64,000 bases of DNA from Algoriphagus sanaruensis (GCF_001593605.1 NZ_CP012836.1:1488001-1552000), one strand, 5' to 3'; numbered from the stretch's first letter, positions 10,578 through 19,963 are shown. The notes: generated from the sequence alone by a model not told the origin. A program made the numbers and translations.

Positions 10578-10932
10578 ATGTCTAAGAATTTACATTTGAG
10601 AAATGGCATATTTTGACACCGAAGTGCTTTGAAGATATTGTTTGTATGAATAAAGTTTTCCTTTTTAGACTTGAAAATAGGTGGAATTTGAAGGTCCATT
10701 TATTTGAAGTTGGAATCTTATATAATGAACATCAACTTGAAATTCCAATGTGTAAAAAGCAAAAGCCTATATCAAATTGGGTTTAGGTAAAATTGTTAGT
10801 TAAGTTGTTTCATGAAATTGAGGATATAAGTAGTCACTTATTTTTTATGGATTGGTGGATAATTCTCCTTGATTTTTAGATCGAAAAAATGGGAATAGTT
10901 GACTGAATTCTCCACTTAGCGGATAATCTGAT
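10578..10932. other. AT-rich intergenic stretch with no recognised gene
   Basis: About 350 bp of AT-rich DNA between the terminator and the promoter region of the YrdC-like gene. All frames are closed by frequent stops. I see no RNA fold, repeat or conserved motif here. Confidence 0.6.
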
Positions 10933-10940
10933 TATTTTTG
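10933..10940 (+). promoter_or_regulatory. Candidate -7 promoter element
   Basis: TATTTTTG fits the TANNTTTG consensus. It ends 13 bp before the TTG start of the YrdC-like gene. No TTG is found at the ideal -33 spacing. Confidence 0.35.
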
Positions 10941-10953
10941 TCGAAAAAAAGCG

Positions 10954-11421
10954 TTGAATCAGATTACAATTACCTCATTAATTAAGCAAAACAAACAGGT
11001 TCGATTAAAGGCCAAAGAAGATTCAATGATTTGGATTGATTCGGATCATTGGACACCTGATATGGGATCGGATTGGACCTATTTGTTGTTTGATATTTTT
11101 CAAATTCGAGGAATTGCCGTTCCATTTTCTGAAGTATCCCTCGATATAGTTGAGTTTGCATCCAAGCCAACCATTTACCAAAGTCCCGTAAATCCGATGT
11201 TGGTTTCAGCTCCTGTACAGGATGGCCAAATTAAGTTTACACTTATTCGTGATCCATTTTGGAACAAGATCCTCTTTCAAATCGGAAGACCTGTCTTAGC
11301 TAAATCTATAAGCAATGAATCCGTTGATTTTGAATTCGATCAGGCTTTTCCATTGTTTTTCAAAGAAGTAAAAAGATTGTATTTAGGTCCTGAGGGGGAA
11401 GTAAAAATTTTGAAATCATGA
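10954..11421 (+). CDS. Shortened YrdC/Sua5-like protein
   Basis: A 155-residue protein. Its C-terminal half (IRDPFWNKILFQIGRPVLAKSISNES, split around residues 98-123) aligns by eye with the conserved end of TsaC/Sua5 threonylcarbamoyl-AMP synthases, where RIPxHP is followed by a hydrophobic helix and then G-PL-ATSAN-SG. The usual N-terminal PTDTVYGLG substrate loop and the KxR motif are not visible, so activity as a tRNA t6A enzyme is doubtful. Translation must start at TTG, since a stop lies ten codons upstream with no ATG between. The 3' end overlaps the CCA-adding enzyme gene by 4 bp (ATGA), which suggests coupled translation with a tRNA-maturation gene. Confidence 0.6.
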   Translation: MNQITITSLIKQNKQVRLKAKEDSMIWIDSDHWTPDMGSDWTYLLFDIFQIRGIAVPFSEVSLDIVEFASKPTIYQSPVNPMLVSAPVQDGQIKFTLIRDPFWNKILFQIGRPVLAKSISNESVDFEFDQAFPLFFKEVKRLYLGPEGEVKILKS

Positions 11422-12848
11422 ATTTCAAAGCGCATTTGGATCAATTTCCTGTTTTTCAACAAGTCGCAAAAGCAGGTAAAAATCTAGGAATTCCAACCTA
11501 TTTGGTAGGTGGATATGTCCGGGATTTGATCCTTAATCGACCTAGTAAGGATATTGATTTCACCTGCGTTGGAAGTGGGATTGCATTGGCGCAAGAAGTT
11601 GCCAAGGGGTTTGACTACCATGTTCCACTTTCAGTTTTCAAAAATTTCGGCACCGCGATGTTGAAATTGGAGGACTGGGAATTGGAATTTGTTGGGGCAA
11701 GAAAAGAATCCTACCGTCATGATTCCAGAAAGCCGATTGTAGAAGATGGCACCCTTCAGGAAGATCTTGAACGTCGCGATTTTACGATCAATGCGATGGC
11801 CATTTCGTTGAATGAGGAAGATTACGGAGAATTAATTGATCCATTTGGAGGACTTGCGGATCTTCAGAAGAAAAATATCAGAACTCCTTTGGAGCCTGGA
11901 ATAACTTTTTCGGATGATCCCTTGAGAATGCTTCGTGCGGTGAGATTTGCCGCCCAACTGAATTTTGATATCGACTCGGATACATTTTTCTCTTTAACTG
12001 AAAATGCCAGCCGACTTCATATTATTTCTGCTGAACGAATCATCGATGAGGTCAATAAAATTGTATTGACACCAAAGCCTTCTTATGGATTCAAACTCCT
12101 TTTCGCTTCAAAGCTGCTTCATGAGTTCTTTCCAGAAATGGTAGAACTTCAAGGGGTAGACTCTGTAGATGATAAATCTCATAAGGATAATTTTTATCAC
12201 ACCCTTCAAGTACTCGATAATGTCTGCCAAGTGTCCGACAATCTTTGGCTAAGATGGGCGGCGATTATGCATGACATCGCCAAGCCAGCTACCAAACGTT
12301 TTAATCCAAAAGTAGGGTGGACGTTTCATGGGCATGAGGATAAAGGAGCTAAAATGACCCCTTCAATCTTCAGGAGGTTGAAGTTGCCAATGGATGAGCG
12401 AATGAAATTTGTCCAAAAATTGGTAAGACTTCATCTTCGTCCAATCGCTCTTGTTAAGGATGAAGTGACTGATTCTGCATTAAGGAGGTTGCTTTTTGAT
12501 GCCGGTGATGACATTGATGATTTGATGCGACTTTGTCGCGCGGACATCACCTCGAAAAACAATAAAAAAGTCCAACGCTATTTGGAAAACTTCGATAGGG
12601 TCGACCAAAAGCTAAAAGAAGTGGAAGAAAAAGATCAAGTACGGAATTTCCAGCCTCCCGTAAGCGGTGAAGAAATTATGGAGATTTTTGGAATTCCTCC
12701 TTCAAAAGTGATTGGCGAAATCAAAGAAGAAATTAAAGAAGCTATATTGGAGGGTAGAATTCCAAATGACCCTCAAGTCGCTCGAGAATTTATGTATCAA
12801 ATCGCCCAGCAAAAAGGGCTTACTCCTATTTCAAAATCTAACTTATAA
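11418..12848 (+). CDS. cca: CCA-adding tRNA nucleotidyltransferase / poly(A) polymerase family, with HD domain
   Basis: Class II nucleotidyltransferase that adds or repairs the tRNA 3' CCA end. The palm carries GGYVRDLIL (residues 31-39) and the metal-binding DIDFT. The nucleotide-recognition segment RRDFTINAMA follows, then the RNA-binding region DPLRMLRAVRFAAQL. The C-terminal half has an HD-type domain (HDIAKPATK, HGHEDKGA). The length of 476 residues fits Bacteroidota enzymes of this type. It starts inside the end of the YrdC-like gene and is followed 6 bp later by a TPR protein gene. Confidence 0.93.
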   Translation: MNFKAHLDQFPVFQQVAKAGKNLGIPTYLVGGYVRDLILNRPSKDIDFTCVGSGIALAQEVAKGFDYHVPLSVFKNFGTAMLKLEDWELEFVGARKESYRHDSRKPIVEDGTLQEDLERRDFTINAMAISLNEEDYGELIDPFGGLADLQKKNIRTPLEPGITFSDDPLRMLRAVRFAAQLNFDIDSDTFFSLTENASRLHIISAERIIDEVNKIVLTPKPSYGFKLLFASKLLHEFFPEMVELQGVDSVDDKSHKDNFYHTLQVLDNVCQVSDNLWLRWAAIMHDIAKPATKRFNPKVGWTFHGHEDKGAKMTPSIFRRLKLPMDERMKFVQKLVRLHLRPIALVKDEVTDSALRRLLFDAGDDIDDLMRLCRADITSKNNKKVQRYLENFDRVDQKLKEVEEKDQVRNFQPPVSGEEIMEIFGIPPSKVIGEIKEEIKEAILEGRIPNDPQVAREFMYQIAQQKGLTPISKSNL

Positions 12849-12854
12849 TTATCC

Positions 12855-13562
12855 ATGAAGCGTGCAGTAGTATTCATGCTCCTAATCCTCAGCTCGGGGA
12901 TGGTGTTTTCCCAAACAGCAACTGATTCAATTCCAAAATTGGATCCCAAAACCAAAAATGCGCTAAATGCAGCAGATCAGGCGGCTTTTCAGTTAGCCAT
13001 GAGGTACAGTGATCGAGCTTTGGCGAAGACCAAACTATACGATCTCATGGTCAGAAATCCAGAGGATATCCGATACATGGAAGCTTTAGCAAACATCTAT
13101 TTCGAGGCCAATCAGTCTGCTTCGGCGGCGTTAGTTGCCTTGGATATTTTGGAAATCAACGATAAAAACGTCGGAGCTAAAGAAATAGCAGCTTATTCTT
13201 TAGAGCAACTAGGTGCTTTGGATAGAGCTTTGCCTCAATACGAAAGCTTATACCTGTTGACTGGAGATAATTTCAGTCTATTCAAATCTGCCTCTCTTCA
13301 ATATAATTTGAAGCGGTATGCTGAGGCAATGAACTCGGTTGAAATGCTGATCAAAAATGCAAAAGCTGACGAGAAAATAGGTTTCCCGAAAGAGGATGGA
13401 ACCACTCAAGAGGTTAGTATGAAGGCAGCTGGATTTAATTTGAAAGGCTTAATCTACTTGGATCAAAATTCAAAAACTGAGGCAAAGGCTGCATTTAGTG
13501 AAGCCATCTCCTTAGATCCGAGCTTTGAACAGGCAAAGCAAAATCTGCAATCTTCCAATTGA
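12855..13562 (+). CDS. Exported TPR protein
   Basis: A 235-residue protein with a signal peptide (hydrophobic residues 4-16, cleavage likely after FSQ at 18-20). Helical repeats of tetratricopeptide type follow, for example PEDIRYMEALANIYFEAN and the last repeat AKAAFSEAISLDPSFEQAK. It probably acts as a periplasmic scaffold, but no partner is evident. It lies 6 bp after cca on the same strand and ends at a strong hairpin, so it is the last gene of this operon. Confidence 0.85.
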   Translation: MKRAVVFMLLILSSGMVFSQTATDSIPKLDPKTKNALNAADQAAFQLAMRYSDRALAKTKLYDLMVRNPEDIRYMEALANIYFEANQSASAALVALDILEINDKNVGAKEIAAYSLEQLGALDRALPQYESLYLLTGDNFSLFKSASLQYNLKRYAEAMNSVEMLIKNAKADEKIGFPKEDGTTQEVSMKAAGFNLKGLIYLDQNSKTEAKAAFSEAISLDPSFEQAKQNLQSSN

Positions 13563-13566
13563 TTTC

Positions 13567-13597
13567 AAAGACCGGCTCAAGCCGGTCTTTCTTTTTT
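13567..13597 (+). terminator. Terminator after the TPR gene
   Basis: Perfect 10-bp stem AAAGACCGGC / GCCGGTCTTT with a 4-base loop and a T-rich tail, directly after the stop codon. Confidence 0.9.
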
Positions 13598-13693
13598 ATC
13601 TACACATTAGGAATAAGTTAAATCACCGGGAACAGGAAGGTGCTTTTTGGATATTTGTTTAGATTCAGGAAAATGAATCCTTTATAACCATCG

Positions 13694-15082
13694 ATGAAAA
13701 AGTCATTTTTCCTGATTTTGTGGTCAGCATTAGGTTTGACCTCTCTTGCCCTCGCTCAAACTCCAATCACTTACCAATCTCCGAAATTTCGAGAAGCTTG
13801 GTCCCAACCATCAATTTATCCCGATCGAATTGTGCTCAATTTTGGAGCAGATCCTTCAACTCAAGTTCAGGTCACTTGGAGGACTAATACCGAAATTACG
13901 AATACCAAGGCTCAAATAGCTCCGGCAACAGCCGCTCCCAAATTCTGGAAAAACGGGCAAGAGTTTGTTGCAAAAACTGAACTCATGGATGCTACCCTAA
14001 TTCCTGATGCAGCATTAAAAGCAAATTACCATTCGGTTTCATTCACTGGGTTAATGCCAGATCAAATCTACGCGTACCGAGTAGGGGATGGGGAGCATTG
14101 GAGTGAGTGGTTTCAATTTCGCACCGCAAGTCAAAAAGCAGATGAAAAGTTTTCATTCCTCTACGTGGGCGATGCCCAAAACTATGTCTTGGAACTTTGG
14201 TCTCGATTGATTCGGGAAGGATTTAGAAAAGCACCTGAGGCTCGATTTTTTATTCATGCAGGGGATTTGATCAACACAGCTCACAAAGATCAAGAATGGC
14301 ATGAGTGGTTTACGGCAGGAGGTTTTATTCATAGTATGATTCCGTCTTTCCCAGTTCCGGGTAACCATGAATATCGAGCCATCAATCAAGAAGAAGCAGC
14401 TCGAAAAGAGCGAAGCCTTTCGGTGCAGTGGAAACCTCAATTTACGCTTCCTCTCAATGGTCCCGAAGGTCTGGAAGAAACGGTGTATTACATGGATTAC
14501 CAGGATGTCCGTGTGATTGGATTGGATTCCAATCGCGATCATGAAGTTCAAGCCCAATGGTTAGAAAAGGTTCTTTCCACCAATCCTAAAAAATGGACGG
14601 TTGTTACTTATCATCATCCTTTATTTTCAGCTTCAAATGGTCGGGATAATGAAGAGTTGCGGAAACTCTGGAAGCCGATTTTTGACAAATATCGCGTTGA
14701 TATTGCCTTACAAGGACATGATCACGCCTATGCGAGAGGTAGAGTAGCTCCAGGAGAAAATGTGCTCGATGGACTAAATCTCAAAGATGTCACCGGGACC
14801 GTTTATGTCGTTTCCGTAAGTGGAGGGAAAATGTATGATGTCGGTGATGACTGGACTTCTAAAGGTGGGCAGCGAGACCGAATAGCTGAAAATACCCAAC
14901 TCTTTCAGGTAATTACAGTGGAGGGAAACCGAATGAAGTTTGAATCTTTTACCGCTATAGGTGAATTGTATGATGCCTTTGAACTGGTCAAAGGGGAGAA
15001 TGGACTCAACCAGTTTATCGAACTTCGAGTCAATGGGGGACCTGAGTTTACCCATTCAAATACGATTCCCTATAAAGATTAA
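13694..15082 (+). CDS. Exported purple-acid-phosphatase-like metallophosphoesterase
   Basis: A 462-residue protein with a signal peptide (cleavage likely after SLALA near residue 21). An N-terminal fibronectin-III-like domain (about 35-145, ending YAYRVGDGEHWSEWFQFRTA) precedes a calcineurin-type phosphoesterase domain. Metal-binding motifs appear in order: YVGDAQN, HAGDLINT, PGNHEY, YHHPLFS and GHDHAYARG. This order and architecture match purple acid phosphatases, which act on phosphomonoesters outside the cytoplasm. The gene is monocistronic, with a terminator on each side. Confidence 0.92.
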   Translation: MKKSFFLILWSALGLTSLALAQTPITYQSPKFREAWSQPSIYPDRIVLNFGADPSTQVQVTWRTNTEITNTKAQIAPATAAPKFWKNGQEFVAKTELMDATLIPDAALKANYHSVSFTGLMPDQIYAYRVGDGEHWSEWFQFRTASQKADEKFSFLYVGDAQNYVLELWSRLIREGFRKAPEARFFIHAGDLINTAHKDQEWHEWFTAGGFIHSMIPSFPVPGNHEYRAINQEEAARKERSLSVQWKPQFTLPLNGPEGLEETVYYMDYQDVRVIGLDSNRDHEVQAQWLEKVLSTNPKKWTVVTYHHPLFSASNGRDNEELRKLWKPIFDKYRVDIALQGHDHAYARGRVAPGENVLDGLNLKDVTGTVYVVSVSGGKMYDVGDDWTSKGGQRDRIAENTQLFQVITVEGNRMKFESFTAIGELYDAFELVKGENGLNQFIELRVNGGPEFTHSNTIPYKD

Positions 15083-15102
15083 GAAAGCGCTAAAAATTAA
15101 GA

Positions 15103-15133
15103 AGCCGACTGAAAAAGTGAATTTCAGTCGGCA
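15103..15133. terminator. Bidirectional terminator between phosphatase and S8 protease genes
   Basis: 11-bp stem GCCGACTGAAA / TTTCAGTCGGC lying between the convergent stop codons, with a T-rich run on the plus side. Confidence 0.85.
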
Positions 15134-15154
15134 TTTTTAATTTTTAGTGAGATT

Positions 15155-16375
15155 TTATCTAACAGCTATTGCGTCAGGAGTGCTGTCTTTATCTCCAGCG
15201 ATTGTTCCGTCACTATTTATAGAGCCCAAAAGCAAAATTCCAGCTACATGTGGCGCAGCCATGGATGTTCCACTTAACGAAGCATATCCACCACCTTTAT
15301 AGGTAGATTGAATCGCTACACCTGGGGCTGCGAAATCAACTGGAGGATTACCATAGTTTGAGAAGGAAGCTAGCCTATCAGCTGAATCCATAGCTGATAT
15401 AGTATAAATATTCGTTCCATTTACTCTTGCAGGAGATGTACTATTAGCATCAGTACTTTCGTTTCCCGCTGCTAATGAAAATTTTACACGACTTGATGCA
15501 ATAATTACAGCCTGATCTAATGCTGATGAGACTCCCCCACCAAGGCTCATATTAGCGACATCACCTGATTGTCCGTTTGCTCCTACATAGTTAACTCCGG
15601 CAATGACACCTGAAGTAGAGCCAGATCCAGTAGCACCAAGTACCTTGACAGGAACTACAAGTGCTCCTGCTGCTACGCCTACAACTCCGATTATATTATT
15701 TTTAGCAGCGATTGTTCCTGCTACGTGAGTTCCGTGCCCGTTTCCATCATCGAGTGATTTGGCGTCTCTCCCGGATGTTCCATTGAATCCATAAGGGGCC
15801 ACGTTCAAGTCAGGGTGATCTAGGTCAATTCCTGAATCAATAACATACGCTTTATTTGAACCAGAATAGTTTGAAAATCCACCTACACGAGTGATTCCCC
15901 AGGGCGTTACTTGAGCGGGAGCGGTTCCTCCACCTCCTCCAGGCCTTTTGCTTCCTTTTTGAGCAATTGAGATTACTCGATCAGGCTCGATATATTTTAC
16001 TGCTGGGTCTTTCGCCAGTACTTCTGCTTGTTCCGCATTCATCGAAACAGCAAATCCTTCAATCGTACTTCCATAAACTTGATCAATACTTGCTTCAGCA
16101 ATTCGGTATTTGGCCAGGAGATCGCTGCTTGACTTTCGCATAGAAGCTTGGACTGACTCGTAGCTCATGTCTTTGCGCTGATTGAGCCCAGTAGAATGAA
16201 GCACAACGATGTACTTACCAGGGATAATGTCGCCATTTTGGTATTTGACGAACTCGAGTGCAGACGTGCTGTCTACCAATGGATTTTCTTCTGGCTGACA
16301 GGCTATAATCCCTGCTGTCAGAGCCGCTGCCCAAACCAATTTCTTTGTTCCAGCTAGCAATTGTTCTTTTCTCAT
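15155..16375 (-). CDS. Subtilisin-like serine protease, lipoprotein
   Basis: S8-family endopeptidase of 406 residues. A lipoprotein signal ends at Cys26 (AGIIAC), so the protein is probably anchored in an outer membrane leaflet. An inhibitor-I9-type propeptide spans about 52-135, followed by a Gly-rich linker (146-151) and the catalytic domain. The triad is Asp180 (VIDSGIDLDHPD), His217 (GHGTHVAGT) and Ser371 (SGTSMAAPH), with oxyanion Asn305 in AAGNES. All key residues are present. It has no C-terminal sorting domain and is flanked by convergent and co-directional single genes. Confidence 0.95.
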   Translation of the reverse strand: MRKEQLLAGTKKLVWAAALTAGIIACQPEENPLVDSTSALEFVKYQNGDIIPGKYIVVLHSTGLNQRKDMSYESVQASMRKSSSDLLAKYRIAEASIDQVYGSTIEGFAVSMNAEQAEVLAKDPAVKYIEPDRVISIAQKGSKRPGGGGGTAPAQVTPWGITRVGGFSNYSGSNKAYVIDSGIDLDHPDLNVAPYGFNGTSGRDAKSLDDGNGHGTHVAGTIAAKNNIIGVVGVAAGALVVPVKVLGATGSGSTSGVIAGVNYVGANGQSGDVANMSLGGGVSSALDQAVIIASSRVKFSLAAGNESTDANSTSPARVNGTNIYTISAMDSADRLASFSNYGNPPVDFAAPGVAIQSTYKGGGYASLSGTSMAAPHVAGILLLGSINSDGTIAGDKDSTPDAIAVR

Positions 16376-16567
16376 AAGGTATTCAGTTTAAAATAGGAGT
16401 ATAAGATTCTATTTTATGCCCTGAAATCCAAATTTTAATTGGTTTTATAGTTTATAGACAAGCCGAATTGCACAGCTTGATTAAAGAAAAATTGGCCTCA
16501 TAAGCAATAGAAAGGCTAAATCATCCGAAATTGCCTTTCCTGATTTTTTTATCTTTTTTTAAAAGAC

Positions 16568-16598
16568 ATAAAAAAAGCGGCCAAATTAAAGCCGCTTT
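16568..16598 (-). terminator. Terminator of the S41 peptidase gene
   Basis: 8-bp stem AAAGCGGC / GCCGCTTT with a 9-base loop. On the minus strand it is followed by a T run, 14 bp after the stop codon. Confidence 0.8.
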
Positions 16599-16611
16599 GT
16601 AGAGAAGAATT

Positions 16612-17994
16612 TTATTGAATTCGATACCGATCTATCATCCTTCCTGATCTGGTTTTTCGGTCTAGCGTACTGGCCAAATCTACTCGATCGAGCTGCTGAA
16701 CTCGCGCTCCAGATGGTATTCCAGTGATTTGTTCGATTGCTTTTCGAAGTAATTGTTCATTCACATCGCCTAAAGGACGAAGTCTCTCTGCGGACTCTTT
16801 CGCAGAAATGTTAGGTTGGAAGCCAGTCGTATAGTCAGATTGATCTAGACTATTAAAACTTTGTGATACGATGGGCAATATTCCATATTTGTTTGAAGGA
16901 TTTTCCTCATCCTCGAAAGGAATGGAACCTACATTTTTACCCGTGGTCACATCACCTATGATGAAAACATCCATGTAAGGTTTAAGTCCATTAATGATCA
17001 ATTCAGATGCAGAAGCAGTTCTAGACGAGGTTAAAATATAAACTCGGTTTCCTTCCAAGATCGGACCTAGATTCTGTGGTTTAGATTTAAATGGAGTTTG
17101 AACATTTCGAAGGGATTCCACATTTTCGGTGATAAAACTGTTGTATTTGGTTTTGGAAAAAATGCTAGTGCTGCTCACCCCAGGAGCGATCAAACTAGCG
17201 AGATTGACTGCCGAGGAGACAAATCCACCTCCGTTATATCGGAAGTCCACAATTAAATGCTGAATACCTTGGGCTTTAAAATCTGCAAAAATTTGGTCCA
17301 TTTCATTGTCATACGCAGGAGAGTTTTCTCCTGGTCCGGGAGCAAAGAAATGATAGACCACATACCCGATTTTCTCTCCATTGATGGTGTAGACAGAATC
17401 TAGAAAATTGGGATTTTCAGCTAATTGAACAGGCGTTAGTGAAATTTCTCCTTTGGATACAAAACCTCCTTGCCCTTCATCAAATCTTGAATAGGTCAAG
17501 CTATGTTGAGCTGAAATTTTCCCAAGGAGCTCCCGGTAATTGTCTAAGGTAATCTGTGTTCCATTGATTTGATTGACAATATCTCCTCGCTTCAAATCCA
17601 CCAAAGATGCTGGACTGTTCTTTTTGATATAGGTGATTTCTGCGAATACATTTGAGTTGTTTTGGCTTTCTCGATAAAGGGTAAATTCATACCCAGCTTC
17701 GAGATTGATGCCATTCAAAGAATTGATCAACTCTTGGTAATCCGGATAAATCACTGAAAATCGGTCGGTCGGTCTATAAAGTAAAGCCTCGAAGTAATCC
17801 TCAGGATCTGAGTTTTCAGAGATTGGAGTTCCTAGATTATCCAACCAAAGGTAAACCTGCTTCATCACATCATAGATCCATCGATTAGCAGCAGCGCTAG
17901 AGGATGGATCCACCTGAGGGAGTTCGGGATCCTTTTGACATGAAAAAGAAAAAAGAACGATAAAAAGGCCCAAGAGGAGCGAAGACTTTTTCAT
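16612..17994 (-). CDS. S41 family (C-terminal processing) peptidase, lipoprotein
   Basis: A 460-residue exported protease. A lipoprotein signal ends at Cys19 (LFSFSC). A PDZ-like domain (about 95-180, with SPASLVDLKRGDIVNQING) is followed by the tail-specific protease domain. The catalytic Ser lies in TASASE (326-331) and Lys353 in TTGKNVG. VDFRYNGGG is at 249-257. This matches Bacteroidota S41 lipoproteins thought to degrade periplasmic or surface polypeptides; the substrate is unknown. It is a single leftward gene with its own terminator. Confidence 0.93.
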   Translation of the reverse strand: MKKSSLLLGLFIVLFSFSCQKDPELPQVDPSSSAAANRWIYDVMKQVYLWLDNLGTPISENSDPEDYFEALLYRPTDRFSVIYPDYQELINSLNGINLEAGYEFTLYRESQNNSNVFAEITYIKKNSPASLVDLKRGDIVNQINGTQITLDNYRELLGKISAQHSLTYSRFDEGQGGFVSKGEISLTPVQLAENPNFLDSVYTINGEKIGYVVYHFFAPGPGENSPAYDNEMDQIFADFKAQGIQHLIVDFRYNGGGFVSSAVNLASLIAPGVSSTSIFSKTKYNSFITENVESLRNVQTPFKSKPQNLGPILEGNRVYILTSSRTASASELIINGLKPYMDVFIIGDVTTGKNVGSIPFEDEENPSNKYGILPIVSQSFNSLDQSDYTTGFQPNISAKESAERLRPLGDVNEQLLRKAIEQITGIPSGARVQQLDRVDLASTLDRKTRSGRMIDRYRIQ

Positions 17995-18057
17995 ATGACT
18001 TTCAATTTATTTTGATCAAACGACGCAGATCTCAATGATGTTGTTTTAAGAATGAAT

Positions 18058-18768
18058 TTAAAAGGAAGAGCCAAACGAAACGTCGTGGACTTGACTGTCA
18101 AGCAGTTTTCCTTTTTCACATTTTAACACTCGATAGGGAAATTTCCGGAGCAATTCATGGTTATGGGTTGCCATTAAAATTGCTGTGCCTTGTTTATTGA
18201 TTTCTTGGAAAAGCTTAAAAATTCCATCTGCCACATCTGGATCCAAGTTTCCGGTAGGTTCGTCCGCCAATAGGATTGAAGGATTGTTGAGCAAGGCTCT
18301 GGCAATAACGATTCGTTGTTGCTCGCCTCCCGAAAGTTGATGCGGCATTTTTGTCAATGCTTCTGCGAGTCCGACCTGAAGAAGTACCTCGCTGATTCGG
18401 TTTTTGATTTGAACATTATCTTTCCAACCGGTAGCTTTCAAGACAAAGGCCAAGTTTTCCTGAACTGAACGGTCGGTAAATAATTGGAAATCCTGAAAGA
18501 TGATTCCGATTTTTCTTCTGAGGTAAGGAACTTCCTTGGTTTTGATTTTTTCGAGATGATACCCTGCAATTTCCACCCTTCCCGTTTTAAGAGGGAGATC
18601 TGCATAGAGCGTTTTGAGAAGTGAACTCTTGCCACTACCCGTGCGTCCGATCAAAAAAACAAACTCATGCTGCTCCACTGAAAAATTCACATCCAAAAGA
18701 ACAGGATTCTCTCCTTGGAAAATGGTGGCTTGGGATACCTGCAGCACAGGCTGAGTACTGAAATCCAT
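18058..18768 (-). CDS. ftsE: FtsE-like ABC transporter ATP-binding protein
   Basis: A 236-residue ABC ATPase with Walker A GRTGSGKSS at 41-49, signature LSGGEQQRIVIARALL near 143 and Walker B ILLADEPTGNLDPD. The close match to FtsE (cell-division ATPase that works with FtsX to activate peptidoglycan hydrolases) is typical of this Bacteroidota gene. The FtsX permease gene is not adjacent. The alternative is another small exporter ATPase of the LolD/MacB type, but the short form and DQDFQLFTDRSV-like Q-loop region favour FtsE. Confidence 0.85.
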   Translation of the reverse strand: MDFSTQPVLQVSQATIFQGENPVLLDVNFSVEQHEFVFLIGRTGSGKSSLLKTLYADLPLKTGRVEIAGYHLEKIKTKEVPYLRRKIGIIFQDFQLFTDRSVQENLAFVLKATGWKDNVQIKNRISEVLLQVGLAEALTKMPHQLSGGEQQRIVIARALLNNPSILLADEPTGNLDPDVADGIFKLFQEINKQGTAILMATHNHELLRKFPYRVLKCEKGKLLDSQVHDVSFGSSF

Positions 18769-18820
18769 GAATAGCTAAGGTCTGATTAAGAAAATATACT
18801 GATACAAGTATCGGGCGAGA

Positions 18821-19024
18821 TTATAAATCTAGCTTTTGAAGTTTGCCAAAAGGAAGATTTTTGATCAGTTCTTCCAGCTTTTCTTCCTTTCCTTCGAGTC
18901 CAAATTTTTCCACGCTTTTTAACGGGCGATCGGCTCTGAAATAGGCTACTAGGACGAAGTTTTCGTCACGAATCTGAATGTAATCAGGGATTTTTGCTTT
19001 GCCTTTTACTTTGATGATGTACAT
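18821..19024 (-). CDS. Small conserved hypothetical protein, 67 aa
   Basis: A 67-residue lysine-rich cytoplasmic protein (MYIIKVKGKAKIPDYIQIRD at the start) with predicted beta strands first and a C-terminal helix. It is unrecognised beyond looking like a small conserved Bacteroidota protein. It sits between the aldolase gene and ftsE on the same strand, downstream of the aldolase terminator. The codon pattern looks coding. Confidence 0.65.
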   Translation of the reverse strand: MYIIKVKGKAKIPDYIQIRDENFVLVAYFRADRPLKSVEKFGLEGKEEKLEELIKNLPFGKLQKLDL

Positions 19025-19036
19025 GAATCAGGGGGT

Positions 19037-19071
19037 CAAAAAAGAGGCTGAGGCTTTTCAGCTTCAGCCTC
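19037..19071 (-). terminator. Terminator of the transaldolase-like gene
   Basis: 11-bp stem GAGGCTGAGGC / GCTTCAGCCTC (one G-U type pair) with a 6-base loop. It is followed on the minus strand by six T. Confidence 0.85.
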
Positions 19072-19081
19072 CCAAGTATAT

Positions 19082-19741
19082 TTATTTACCAGCGGCTTTC
19101 GCGTGATCCGCAAGAAATTGTGCCAAGCCTGAATCGGTAAGTGGATGCTTCAGCAATCCTGTGATCACTTTGAGTGGACAGGTTACTACGTCAGCTCCAA
19201 TCTCAGCACATTTGATCAGGTGCATGGTATGACGAACGGATGCTGCTAAAACCTCTGTTTCGTATCCATAGTTTTGATAAATGTGAACTATTTGAGAAAT
19301 CAGTTCCAAACCATCATAAGAAATGTCATCTAATCGACCGATAAATGGAGAAACATAGGATGCTCCAGCTTTTGCTGCCAAAAGTGCCTGGCCTGAGGAG
19401 AAAATAAGGGTGCAGTTTGTGCGGATTCCCTCACTTTTGAAATATTTCAATGCCTTCACACCATCTTTGATCATTGGGATTTTTACGACGATTTTATCAT
19501 CGATTTTAGCAAGTTCTTTGCCTTCGCGAATCATTCCTTCGAAATCAGTGGTGATCACTTCTGCACTTACTTTGTCATCCACAATATCACAGATTGCTTT
19601 GTAGTGAGCCATTACATTTTCATCTCCAGTGATGCCTTCTTTAGCCATCAAGGAAGGATTGGTAGTCACGCCATCCAAAACGCCAAGATCATAGGCTTCG
19701 CGAATTTCACTCAGGTTGGCGGTGTCAATAAAGAACTTCAT
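19082..19741 (-). CDS. fsa: Transaldolase / fructose-6-phosphate aldolase family
   Basis: A 219-residue short-form (TalC/FSA-type) class I aldolase that transfers or cleaves three-carbon units of sugar phosphates. The Schiff-base Lys87 lies in KIVVKIPM, and TTNPSL (26-31) and the phosphate-binding SPFIGRLDD are present. The short length separates it from classical 316-residue transaldolases. Whether it works as transaldolase or aldolase cannot be told from sequence alone. A minus-strand TAACTTTG box at 19809-19816 may belong to its promoter. The gene is monocistronic. Confidence 0.93.
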   Translation of the reverse strand: MKFFIDTANLSEIREAYDLGVLDGVTTNPSLMAKEGITGDENVMAHYKAICDIVDDKVSAEVITTDFEGMIREGKELAKIDDKIVVKIPMIKDGVKALKYFKSEGIRTNCTLIFSSGQALLAAKAGASYVSPFIGRLDDISYDGLELISQIVHIYQNYGYETEVLAASVRHTMHLIKCAEIGADVVTCPLKVITGLLKHPLTDSGLAQFLADHAKAAGK

Positions 19742-19876
19742 GGGTATAGGTTTTTTGGTTAAGAATCAAACAAATCTTTTTCAATTGCCAATCAAAATAG
19801 CAAGTGAACAAAGTTAGAAGATAAATCAGGATTAGGAATTGAATTGGAAGGGGGAATTCTTAGAGAGGTAAAAAAA

Positions 19877-19960
19877 AGAGGCGGCATCGCACCGCTACAA
19901 CCACCTACCCTTGCTCCCTTCCGGACCTGGGGGATTCAGCAGGAGCTGGTCGTGCCGCCG
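19877..19960 (-). ncRNA. ffs: Signal recognition particle RNA, small bacterial type (4.5S-like)
   Basis: On the minus strand the conserved Ffh-binding core reads CAGGTCCGGAAGGGAGCA, the SRP helix 8 signature with its GGAAG-type tetraloop region. The ends pair as GGCGGCA / TGCCGCC, closing a single long hairpin of about 84 nt. A run of seven T follows and should end transcription. There is no Alu domain, so it is the short Gram-negative form. Its RNA binds Ffh and targets nascent membrane proteins. A textbook Bacteroidota promoter precedes it. Confidence 0.96.
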
Positions 19961-19963
19961 GTG

